22,965 nucleotides of DNA, from assembly GCA_018897535.1 (NCBI GenBank), contig JAHIKO010000032.1, positions 1 through 22,965 on the forward strand, in the 5' to 3' direction. Below are positions 14,231-21,120 of this stretch, piece by piece. The first letter of the stretch is position 1. Each line of letters starts with the position of its first letter. Under the pieces are notes generated by a model, which had not been told where the DNA came from, searched no databases, and saw only the letters and a program-made list of their open reading frames with translations. A program made the translations under genes and the position numbers. The stretch comes from Candidatus Dependentiae bacterium. Lineage in GTDB: Bacteria > Babelota > Babeliae > Babelales > UASB340.

Positions 14231-15682
14231 TTAAACTTTAAATTCTTTTACAATATTCTCAAGCCCAACGGAATGTGATGCTTTTAATAATACCAATGAA
14301 TCAGCGTTTTTATCTAAAATTTCACTTAAAAAATCTTTTGCCTGCTTCCAATTTTCCACTTTTTTAGTTTTAATTACAACAGGAGCGGTTTTTGAAATTA
14401 GATGAGCTAATTTACCAACCAAAATTAGGTAATCGATATCTAACGATTTAATTAAAAATCTACCAATTAATTTGTGCCAAAAAACTTCCGTTGATCCTAA
14501 TTCAAGCATATCGCCAATTACCGCAATTTTTTTACCTTTACAATGCATTAGAGCAAAGGCTTTTATTGCAGCCTTCATGCTTTCAGGTGATGCATTATAA
14601 CAATCATTAATTAAAAAAGTCTTTTTGTCTTTTAGTTCTATTGTTTCAAATCGACCTTCAAAAGATTTATATGTAGCAAGAGCTTTTAAAATAATTTTTG
14701 CATCAATTTGTAAAAACGTGCAAACTGCAGTTGCAGCAAGAGCATTATTTATTAGCCCTTCATGATTTCCCAAAATTACGGCTTTGTATTTTTTTGAATA
14801 TATTTTTAAATCGAATTTAGTTAAAAAATTATTAGGCCCAAAAATATCTTCTTGCGCTGCTATAATTTTAATAAGTCTTGCATGAATATTATTTTTTGTT
14901 TTTTTACCAAAAGTTATAAGTGGAAAATGTGGATAAAAATCTTTAGTTAAAACATCTTTATCACCACAAATTATTCCGACATTTTTTGATTCAAAAAATT
15001 TAAAGATTTTTAGTTTTTCTTTGGCAATATCTTCAATGGATCCTAAGCCATTTGTATGAGCATGAGAAATATATGTAATAACGCCAATATCCGGCCTTAA
15101 AATATCTGCGAGCTCTTCCATTTCGCCAATATGACTTATTCCCATTTCAAAAATTGCAAATTTATGCTCTTTGCGCATTTTTAAAATATTTAAGCTCAAT
15201 CCAATTGCAGTGTTTTGATTTTTAAATGATGCAAAGGCAGAAATATTTCCGGTATTAAAAATATGAAAAAGCATCTCTTTTGTTGTAGTCTTTCCAACAG
15301 AACCGGTAACACCTATTACCGGATAAGAAAATTGCTTGCGCCATGCAATAGCCAATAATTTAAGAGAAATTAAAGAATCATTTACAGCTATGACGATTTT
15401 ATTTTTTAATAATTTTTGATCCAGTTTATCTAATTTTTCCAGCCATTCTTTATTGATTAATATCCCCAAAACATCTTTTTCCAATATGCTTTCAATAAAA
15501 TCATGTGCATCAACCCGTTCACCTTTTAATGCTACAAATATTTGTCCATTCTCAATATTACGGCTGTCGATACAAAAACTTTTTATTTCTTTTGTATTAA
15601 AAAAAGTTTCAAGATCAATTCCAAATGCTTTTATTTGAGCATCAGGCAAAGTTGTTTTAAAAAAAGAATAGCTATATATCAT
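14231..15682 (-). CDS. murF: UDP-N-acetylmuramoyl-tripeptide--D-alanyl-D-alanine ligase
   Basis: A 483-residue Mur ligase that adds D-Ala-D-Ala to the UDP-MurNAc-tripeptide in the cytoplasm, the last soluble step of the peptidoglycan precursor. The N-domain has IDSRNIENGQIFVALKGE (38-55) and DAHDF. The ATP site is GVTGSVGKTTTKEM (124-137), followed by the central-domain block FKNQNTAIGLSLNIL. The MurF-typical NDCYNASPESMKAA marks the C-terminal domain junction. The start at 15682 has a weak AAGAGAT site. ftsK lies 83 bp upstream on the same strand, so ftsK-murF are probably one unit. The 3' terminal 59 bp are duplicated at 12035-12093; this copy is the functional one because the full gene is attached. 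The organism therefore makes, or at least keeps genes for, peptidoglycan. Confidence 0.95.
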   Translation of the reverse strand: MIYSYSFFKTTLPDAQIKAFGIDLETFFNTKEIKSFCIDSRNIENGQIFVALKGERVDAHDFIESILEKDVLGILINKEWLEKLDKLDQKLLKNKIVIAVNDSLISLKLLAIAWRKQFSYPVIGVTGSVGKTTTKEMLFHIFNTGNISAFASFKNQNTAIGLSLNILKMRKEHKFAIFEMGISHIGEMEELADILRPDIGVITYISHAHTNGLGSIEDIAKEKLKIFKFFESKNVGIICGDKDVLTKDFYPHFPLITFGKKTKNNIHARLIKIIAAQEDIFGPNNFLTKFDLKIYSKKYKAVILGNHEGLINNALAATAVCTFLQIDAKIILKALATYKSFEGRFETIELKDKKTFLINDCYNASPESMKAAIKAFALMHCKGKKIAVIGDMLELGSTEVFWHKLIGRFLIKSLDIDYLILVGKLAHLISKTAPVVIKTKKVENWKQAKDFLSEILDKNADSLVLLKASHSVGLENIVKEFKV

Positions 15683-15765
15683 ATATCTCTTGTTTTTATA
15701 ATTTATTATTTAATTTTTACTAAAATTTATTATACAAATATTTTTTTCATAAACCTAGATTATAT

Positions 15766-18060
15766 TTACAAATTATCTTTCAAAATTTTTCTAGGCTTAC
15801 TACCTTGAGCCGGAGCCAAAAGTCCATCAAATTCAAGCTTTTCTATAATTCTTGCCGATCTATTAAATCCAATTCTGTATCTTCTTTGCAATCCGGAAAT
15901 AGAAATTTCTTCAATCTTTTTGATAAATTCCAAAACATCCGGATACAACTCATCTTCAATATTTTCAACTTCACTTTTACTCATTTCACGTAAAGTTTCA
16001 TTAAGATCCAAATATTCAGGCTCGGCCTGAGCTCTTAGATGTGCTGTTAATTTTTCAATCTCTTTTACGCCAACATATGCACCATGTATTCTTTGTAAAT
16101 CGGAAGAAGCCGAATTCATATAAAGCATATCTCCACGGCCCAAAAGTTTTTCCGCACCCGAACAATCAACAATTGTTCGAGAATCTATTTTTGATGAAAC
16201 TCTAAATGCAATTCTTGATGGAAAATTTACTTTTATAAGACCGGTTATAACATCAACCGAAGGTCGTTGAGTTGCAATCACCATATGAATTCCGGCAGCT
16301 CTTGCCATTTGTGCTATTCGTGCAATATGAATTTCTATATCTTTTCCGGCAACCATCATAAGATCTGCAAGCTCATCAATCATCAAAACTATAAACGGCA
16401 TTTGTTCAATCGAATTATCATTTTTTGCCAAATCTTGATATTCAAAAATATTTCTTACACCAAAATGAGACATTTTGTCATATCGCATTTCCATCTCTTG
16501 TACAAGCCATTTTAAAACCGGACTGGCTTGTCTTGGATTGGTAATTATAGGAAACAGTAAATGTGGAATATCTTTATAAGGTGCAAACTCCAATCTTTTA
16601 GGATCGATTAAAATCAATTTTAATTGATCAGGTTTAAATTGGCACAACAAACTCACAAGCATTGTGTTAAGTCCTACAGATTTACCGGAGCCTGTAGATC
16701 CTGCAACAAGTAAATGCGGCATACCTGAAAGATCTTGAATTACAGAATTTCCGACAATATCTACACCAAACACAATTGGCAATTTGCCTGAAAAATTTTT
16801 AAACTCTTTGCTGTTTAAAAGTTCCGCCAATAAAACATTTTGTCTTGTTTTATTTGAAATTTCAAAACCGACGACGCTTTTTCCCGGAATTGGAGCAACA
16901 ATTCGAATGCTTAATGCCATTAAAGCCAGAGCAAGATCATCTTCAAGTGATATTATTTTGCTAATTTTACTGTCAATTTCCGGTTTATATTCAAAAAGAG
17001 TTATTACAGGCCCGGGATGAATAGCCGTAACAGTGCCCTTAATTCCAAAATATTTTAATTTTTCTTCAAGCAATTGTGCTTTTACAACACCCTCTTGCTC
17101 AAGTTGTTTTTTTAATTTTTCATCGCTATTGGATACCGATTGAAAAATATTTGTGTCAGGTAATTTATAATTTATTAATTTATCAACTTGTATTTTAATA
17201 TCTTTAGAATCTTGATCTTGCACCATCGGGCTTAAGCAAGCTTCCTGTTCATTCATTTGAGCCGGGTCAAAGTTTTCTTTATTAATATTATTTTCAACAA
17301 AAACCGGTTGCTCTATAAAAAAATCTTCAGATATATCTGAATAATCTTTTCTAAATACGGTACAAAAATAATCTTTTGTAATTTGCCACACAAAATTCAA
17401 AGAACTTAAAACAACTGAATAAATATATAAAAATATAAATTTTATAGTACCTACAACTTTTGCAACAACAAAACCTACAATATTTATAATTAAATTAAAA
17501 AACAGTTTAAATAGATATTTAAACGATATGTTTGCAACGGGTATAAAAAAAAGTATTAATAAAAAAAAGTTAAATGCAGTAGCTCCAAAAAACCCCATAT
17601 ATAAAGCCATAAGCTTAAATATGCTTATGCCAAAAAGTCCGCCGGGATAACTGTTTGTAAAATCAAAATTAAAAGAATATAAAATTGAAGAAATTGATAT
17701 ATTAAAAAGAAAAAAAGCAACGGCTCGATAAATGGTTTTTGATATTTTTTTATATTTAAAAATTAAATATGAATAAAAAGATAAGCCAAATGCAAAAATA
17801 TATGCGGCTGAACCAAAAAGATAAAAAAGTAATGCGGAATAATTTGCACCAAAAGAGCTCAATATATTTTTTATTTCTTGATTTTCTATTGATACATAAA
17901 ACCATGATTGATCATTTGAATTAAAAGAAAAAATGGATAAAAATGTAATTACGGAAAAACAAAATACTGAAAAAGCCAACGCTTCATATTTGTATTTTCC
18001 CCAATTTAACCCCGGTTTATACAATTTTATTTTTGGGCTATTTTTACCAAATCCAAACAT
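15766..18060 (-). CDS. ftsK: DNA translocase FtsK/SpoIIIE
   Basis: A 764-residue membrane-anchored ATPase that pumps chromosome ends through the closing septum. The N-terminus has four to five membrane spans (about 26-46, 74-101, 112-130, 149-175 and 185-218). A short acidic linker leads to the motor: an alpha domain from about 320, Walker A GSTGSGKS at 454-461, Walker B IVLMIDELAD at 557-566, and GLIKVNFPSRIAFRVSS at 607-623. The C-terminal winged-helix gamma domain (about 705-760, ISGLQRRYRIGFNRSARI) is the part that reads polarity sequences such as KOPS. The linker is short compared with E. coli FtsK, as in SpoIIIE. TAGGAGAG lies close before ATG 18058-18060. A candidate promoter and an array of 11-bp repeats lie upstream; murF follows 83 bp downstream. 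Confidence 0.95.
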   Translation of the reverse strand: MFGFGKNSPKIKLYKPGLNWGKYKYEALAFSVFCFSVITFLSIFSFNSNDQSWFYVSIENQEIKNILSSFGANYSALLFYLFGSAAYIFAFGLSFYSYLIFKYKKISKTIYRAVAFFLFNISISSILYSFNFDFTNSYPGGLFGISIFKLMALYMGFFGATAFNFFLLILFFIPVANISFKYLFKLFFNLIINIVGFVVAKVVGTIKFIFLYIYSVVLSSLNFVWQITKDYFCTVFRKDYSDISEDFFIEQPVFVENNINKENFDPAQMNEQEACLSPMVQDQDSKDIKIQVDKLINYKLPDTNIFQSVSNSDEKLKKQLEQEGVVKAQLLEEKLKYFGIKGTVTAIHPGPVITLFEYKPEIDSKISKIISLEDDLALALMALSIRIVAPIPGKSVVGFEISNKTRQNVLLAELLNSKEFKNFSGKLPIVFGVDIVGNSVIQDLSGMPHLLVAGSTGSGKSVGLNTMLVSLLCQFKPDQLKLILIDPKRLEFAPYKDIPHLLFPIITNPRQASPVLKWLVQEMEMRYDKMSHFGVRNIFEYQDLAKNDNSIEQMPFIVLMIDELADLMMVAGKDIEIHIARIAQMARAAGIHMVIATQRPSVDVITGLIKVNFPSRIAFRVSSKIDSRTIVDCSGAEKLLGRGDMLYMNSASSDLQRIHGAYVGVKEIEKLTAHLRAQAEPEYLDLNETLREMSKSEVENIEDELYPDVLEFIKKIEEISISGLQRRYRIGFNRSARIIEKLEFDGLLAPAQGSKPRKILKDNL

Positions 18061-18143
18061 AAAACTCTCCTAAAATGTTTTTCATATTATTCTCAATTAA
18101 ATTTTATGTTTTTATTATGAAGAAAATAAAATTTAAATTCTAT

Positions 18144-18172
18144 AAAATATTTTTAAATACAAATAATGGCAA
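18144..18172 (-). promoter_or_regulatory. candidate ftsK promoter within the repeat array
   Basis: On the minus strand TTGCCA (18167-18172), part of the gene-proximal 11-bp repeat, is followed after exactly 17 bp by TATTTT (18144-18149). Transcription would start near 18137, about 77 nt before the ftsK ATG. Confidence 0.4.
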
Positions 18173-18215
18173 GTTAATGGCAAGTTAATGGCAAGTTAAT
18201 GGCAAGTTAATGGCA
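18165..18215. repeat. 11-bp tandem repeats upstream of ftsK
   Basis: Four perfect copies of AATGGCAAGTT plus a partial fifth (AATGGCA). On the ftsK strand each unit reads AACTTGCCATT and contains a -35-like TTGCCA. The 11-bp period is close to one helical turn. Confidence 0.9.
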
Positions 18216-18242
18216 TAATAAAAGAATTATTTTTCAAAAAAT

Positions 18243-18300
18243 TTTTGAGCCTGCATCTGCGGGCGGCTTTACGGTAGCCCAATGCGAAAGCTTTGGGCTA
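18243..18300 (+). repeat. type B repeat downstream of the first barrel gene
   Basis: Begins TTTTGAGCCTGC and GGCGGCTTTACGGTAGCCCA, matching 20915-20955 closely, then diverges into AATGCGAAAGCTTTGGGCTA. TAGCCCAA and TTGGGCTA form an 8-bp stem. The preceding AAAGAATTATTT is also shared with the 20890s, so the copy is part of the block duplicated with the barrel genes. Confidence 0.75.
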
Positions 18301-18311
18301 ACAAATAAAAA

Positions 18312-18335
18312 TGGGTCGGTATTTCTACCGACCCA
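18312..18335. terminator. terminator of the first barrel gene
   Basis: A 10-bp perfect stem (TGGGTCGGTA/TACCGACCCA) with a TTTC loop, 22 bp past the stop codon. Read on the minus strand it is followed by TTTTTATTTG; on the plus strand by CTCTTTTT. A near copy follows the second barrel gene at 21050-21073. Confidence 0.85.
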
Positions 18336-18357
18336 CTCTTTTTAAAATCAAATTCTA

Positions 18358-19887
18358 TTAAAATTTGAAGCCGTATTTAGCGTAGACTTGCCAATTTTCA
18401 AGGCCATCATTTCCGTCAAATTCGTATGCGCCGCCAATTGCAAGCATTGAAGGATATTTCCATTCTTTCCAGTTATATCCAATACCTGCAAATACTTTGT
18501 GTGTCATCATTGATGGTGTTTCTGCAGCATCGGCATCAACATGATTTCTGTTCAAATAATAGCAATTTGTTGCAGTACCGGCTGCTGTAGCATCTTTGTC
18601 AGTTGTAGCTGAAGCTTCAGTTGCAAAATTCGTATCAACAATGGCTGCTGTTCCTAGATAATCTGTTACCAATATTGCATAGTCATTTGATTCAAAATCA
18701 TGAGCTTTCAATTCAACCTTTTCGCCATCTTTCCAGAAGAAGTTGTAACCAAGATCGAATGTCCAATTTTTATTATTGTATGTTAAATAAAGCATTGAAT
18801 CCAATTGGCTGCGAGGTGTAACTGAAACATCTTTTGATAAAATGTTTGCTGTAGGAGTTGCAAATTGATCGCCAACTCTACCTGCTAAACGATATTGACC
18901 CCAATTTACTTTTGTTCCATCAGATTTTTTCAAACCTAAAGTTCTAAATTCTGTTGCTTCAAATAGATATCTATAGTTTGCAACACCTGTTAATTTTAGA
19001 TTTTGGTGTTTCTTTTCCCAGAATTTATATGCAAAATCCAAACCGCCGCCAAATGCAAAGTGTCCACCATTGCCGGCTACAGGTTCAAATACCCATCTTG
19101 CATCAGGGTGTGTTCCTACAGGAATGGTCAAACCAAGATTTAATGCAACATAATATTTTTCTTTGTCGAAAAATTTTTCACCGATTATTAAATCAATATC
19201 GGCTACTGCCAATTTTGAATGTGAACCACCCATTTTGGCATATTGCAGTCTTCTTTGTGAATTTTGCAGTAATTGACCTGTTTTTGCAGGATTGCCTTCG
19301 CCATATGTTCCATTAAAATATTTTTTGATTGCATCGGTTCCGGAATCACTTGGAACAGCAAAGAAACCTGTTGCTGTCATTGTTTCTTCCAAATTCATAT
19401 CCGTATCAACTTTAACGATTGGACAAGAAACCTTTAAATATAAACCCTTTAATGCTTTTGCTAAATCTTGGTAATAATCCATTCTTATACCATAAGCTTC
19501 AAGTTTTGGTTCAAGCTTAAATTCAGCAGCTGTATTTGCTCTATGTAATATAGGAGCTACAACACCAACATGAAACATTCTTGCATAATAAAGATTTATA
19601 TCTGCAACTGTAGTTAAACCAATTTTGATTACATTGGTACCTGTAAAACCAAAATATCTTCCTAAATCGTTTTTGTCTGCCGATTCAAGATAAAATGGAA
19701 CTGCTTGGAAATGTCCGCCAAAAAGATTTCCTTCATTATTATTATGAATTAATTCATTGAATGTTGTGTATTCCATTGGAAGATTTACGCCTTGAGATCT
19801 TGGCATATAAAATGTTTTATTTATTGCGGCATTTGCTGCGCCAGAAACAAATGCTACGACCAATAAACCTTTTAAAAGTTTATTCAT
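18358..19887 (-). CDS. outer-membrane beta-barrel-like protein, paralog 1
   Basis: 509 residues. Signal peptide at 1-20 (MNKLLKGLLVVAFVSGAANA, AxA-type cleavage), then a conserved start MPRSQGVNLPMEYTTFNEL, and many alternating hydrophobic/polar strands (for example KYYVALNLGLTIPVG and TFDLGYNFFWKDGE). It ends WQVYAKYGFKF; a final Phe with alternating aromatic residues is the usual signal for the BAM outer-membrane assembly machine. Length and strand content suggest a porin-like barrel of 14-18 strands, function unknown. Closely related along its length to the 21121-22641 gene; differences concentrate in loop-like regions, such as the Thr/Ala-rich part near 420-450. ATG 19885-19887 has AGGAG about 10 nt upstream. 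A candidate promoter gives a leader of about 200 nt. I do not recognise a named family, but it resembles barrels that are multiplied in Dependentiae-like genomes. Confidence 0.82.
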   Translation of the reverse strand: MNKLLKGLLVVAFVSGAANAAINKTFYMPRSQGVNLPMEYTTFNELIHNNNEGNLFGGHFQAVPFYLESADKNDLGRYFGFTGTNVIKIGLTTVADINLYYARMFHVGVVAPILHRANTAAEFKLEPKLEAYGIRMDYYQDLAKALKGLYLKVSCPIVKVDTDMNLEETMTATGFFAVPSDSGTDAIKKYFNGTYGEGNPAKTGQLLQNSQRRLQYAKMGGSHSKLAVADIDLIIGEKFFDKEKYYVALNLGLTIPVGTHPDARWVFEPVAGNGGHFAFGGGLDFAYKFWEKKHQNLKLTGVANYRYLFEATEFRTLGLKKSDGTKVNWGQYRLAGRVGDQFATPTANILSKDVSVTPRSQLDSMLYLTYNNKNWTFDLGYNFFWKDGEKVELKAHDFESNDYAILVTDYLGTAAIVDTNFATEASATTDKDATAAGTATNCYYLNRNHVDADAAETPSMMTHKVFAGIGYNWKEWKYPSMLAIGGAYEFDGNDGLENWQVYAKYGFKF

Positions 19888-20097
19888 ACTAATCTTTCTC
19901 CTAAATATTTTCGAATTTTTCACGCACAAAATTTAATTTTTTTGCATATTAAATTTGATTATGAAAAATCGAACCTCACTTACTTACTTTACCTTAATGA
20001 AAACGACGATGTTTGTACATCCTCCTTTCTTTTCCAAAAAATTTTATCCGATTAACATTTGAGTAGTTTGTGTCCGTATAATTTTTATACTTTTCAT
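19888..20097 (-). promoter_or_regulatory. long 5' leader of barrel gene 1
   Basis: About 200 nt between the candidate start of transcription and the gene. It shares with the 22642-22907 leader: GTTTGTGTC (20066-20074 here, plus-strand reading), a GGAGG on the message strand (20021-20025) without a start codon at usable spacing, an exact 16-bp ACTTACTTACTTTACC block (19978-19993), and the flanking TTCGAT. Order is the same, but spacing differs. It could be an mRNA structure, protein binding site or standby site; which one cannot be told here. Confidence 0.5.
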
Positions 20098-20126
20098 ATC
20101 GTAGCGAGAAATTAATTTGATTTCAA
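20098..20126 (-). promoter_or_regulatory. candidate promoter of barrel gene 1
   Basis: On the minus strand TTGAAA (20121-20126) and TACGAT (20098-20103) with exactly 17 bp between. It would start transcription near 20091, just before the conserved GACACAAAC sequence. Confidence 0.45.
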
Positions 20127-20316
20127 TATTTTAAAAAATAATATCATATTACTTGTTTTTATTTAGTGTTTATCGTATTTTGCAAATTTAAATCATCAAA
20201 CAATTATCCATAAAAAAAGTAATTTGGGATAATAAAACGCGAGACGCATTAATACCGCCCGGGGCATAAGTACATCAATACCGCGTAAAGCAATAACAAA
20301 GCAGCATCAACCGCGG
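20127..20316. other. intergenic stretch between barrel leader and repeats
   Basis: No gene seen. The first half is AT-rich; from about 20237 the sequence turns GC-richer (ACGCGAGACGC, ACCGCCCGGGGC, ACCGCGTAAAGC), unlike the chromosome around it, with two ATACCGC-containing units that look like degraded repeats. Probably part of the repeat-rich end of the transposase element. Confidence 0.35.
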
Positions 20317-20351
20317 GTGTCATCCCGGACTACGATCCGGGATCCAGTCTT
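20317..20351 (+). repeat. type A repeat next to the transposase element
   Basis: GTGTCATCCCGGACTACGAT followed by CCGGGATCCAGTCTT. It matches 9138-9172 outside the stem, and in the stem TGAA/TTCA is replaced by CGGA/TCCG, so both arms changed together. Hairpin ATCCCGGA/TCCGGGAT of 8 bp. Confidence 0.8.
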
Positions 20352-20362
20352 ATTTATTCTAT

Positions 20363-20450
20363 CGCCCTGAGCTTACCCAGCCTTCGCCTAGGCTACGGCG
20401 GACAGGCGCACTGGGCTACCGTAAAGTCGCCTGCAGGCGCAGGCTCAAAA
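20363..20450 (-). repeat. type B repeat, left inverted flank of the transposase gene
   Basis: 88 bp whose reverse complement aligns without gaps to 20915-21002 with about six differences. GC-rich and internally palindromic (CGCCTGCAGGCG). It ends 8 bp before the transposase stop codon. Confidence 0.85.
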
Positions 20451-20458
20451 TGTTAATT

Positions 20459-20827
20459 TTAAATATTAATTTTATGGTGTTCTTCTTGATTTAAAATATA
20501 ATTTTTAATTCTTTTTACAGAATGCCTATCAATGGTTAATACACCATATCCCTCTTGCCAAGCAAAGTTTGGATCGAAATTTAATTTAATAAATCGAGAC
20601 GAATTTGATTTTATTTTACACACAAGATCGGAAACTGTATTTTGAGGTTCAATTTGAACCAAAATATGAACATGATTTTCTATTCCACCAATTGCAATTA
20701 AATGCCAACCTTTTGTTTTAATAATTTGTCCTATATATAAATATAAATCTTTTTTAAATTCATTTTTAATATTTGGTTCTTTATTTTTTGTTTTCCAAAC
20801 AACATGATAATAAAGTTTTGAATACAC
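20459..20827 (-). CDS. IS200-like / REP-associated tyrosine transposase, short C-terminus
   Basis: 122 residues of the Y1 (HUH) transposase family, which cut single-stranded DNA at hairpins. Visible are the family start YSKLYYHVVWKTKNKEP (2-18), the metal-binding HVH at 52-54 within ENHVHILVQ, FAWQEGYGVLTI (89-99) and the nucleophile Tyr110 in IKNYILNQEEHH. Relatives usually run another 20-30 residues past HH; here the frame stops at HHKINI, just before the left repeat, so the tail has been lost or replaced. The catalytic core is complete, so activity is possible. The frame opens with GTG at 20825-20827, with no ribosome site seen. It lies between the two barrel genes on the same strand and has no evident promoter of its own. 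Confidence 0.85.
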   Translation of the reverse strand: MYSKLYYHVVWKTKNKEPNIKNEFKKDLYLYIGQIIKTKGWHLIAIGGIENHVHILVQIEPQNTVSDLVCKIKSNSSRFIKLNFDPNFAWQEGYGVLTIDRHSVKRIKNYILNQEEHHKINI

Positions 20828-20914
20828 ATGATTACTTTTCGTATACGATCCCCCAAGAATTGTTTGTTTTACAGGATATTATTTATATATATAAAGAATT
20901 ATTTATCAAGAAGT

Positions 20915-21002
20915 TTTTGAGCCTGCGCCTGCAGGCGGCTTTGCGGTAGCCCAGTGCGCCTGTCCGCCGTAGCCTCGGCGAAGGCTGGATATGCTCTGGG
21001 CG
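20915..21002 (+). repeat. type B repeat, right inverted flank of the transposase gene
   Basis: Mate of 20363-20450 (about 82 of 88 positions identical when reverse-complemented). Its first half also matches 18243-18283 in direct orientation, including adjacent AAAGAATTATTT, linking it to the block duplicated downstream of both barrel genes. Confidence 0.85.
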
Positions 21003-21049
21003 TCTGCCCTGGGCGCCTTTACCCATATTTTCAATCTATCAAATAAAAA

Positions 21050-21073
21050 TGGGCCGGTATTTCTACCGACCCA
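21050..21073 (-). terminator. terminator of the second barrel gene
   Basis: TGGGCCGGTA/TACCGACCCA with a TTTC loop, followed on the minus strand by ATTTTTATTTG. One position differs from the 18312-18335 copy and becomes a G-U pair in the minus-strand RNA, so the hairpin is kept. A further half-copy TACCGACCCA lies at 21079-21088. Confidence 0.75.
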
Positions 21074-21120
21074 CGCACATGGACCGTTACCGACCCATGA
21101 ATTTCGACAATTAAAATCGA

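Larger units (their letters stand above)
20363..21002 (-). mobile_element. IS200-like/RAYT transposase element with 88-bp inverted repeats
   Basis: A 640-bp unit: a single Y1 transposase gene between two long imperfectly matched inverted type B repeats, with a type A repeat immediately outside the left end. A classical IS200 element has subterminal hairpins but not long terminal inverted repeats; a gene flanked by inverted palindromic repeats that also occur elsewhere is the arrangement known for REP-associated tyrosine transposases. Confidence 0.65.

Noticed and set aside
18164..18216. Possible CRISPR array
   Set aside because: Units are contiguous 11-mers without spacers, and there are no cas genes.
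19888..19929. Upstream extension of barrel gene 1 by 14 residues
   Set aside because: It would put a charged segment before a perfect signal peptide that is shared with paralog 2, and AGGAG fits the ATG at 19887.
20013..20030. Leader peptide starting at the ATG beside GGAGG in barrel leader 1
   Set aside because: The ATG abuts the GGAGG with no spacing and has no counterpart in the paralog-2 leader.
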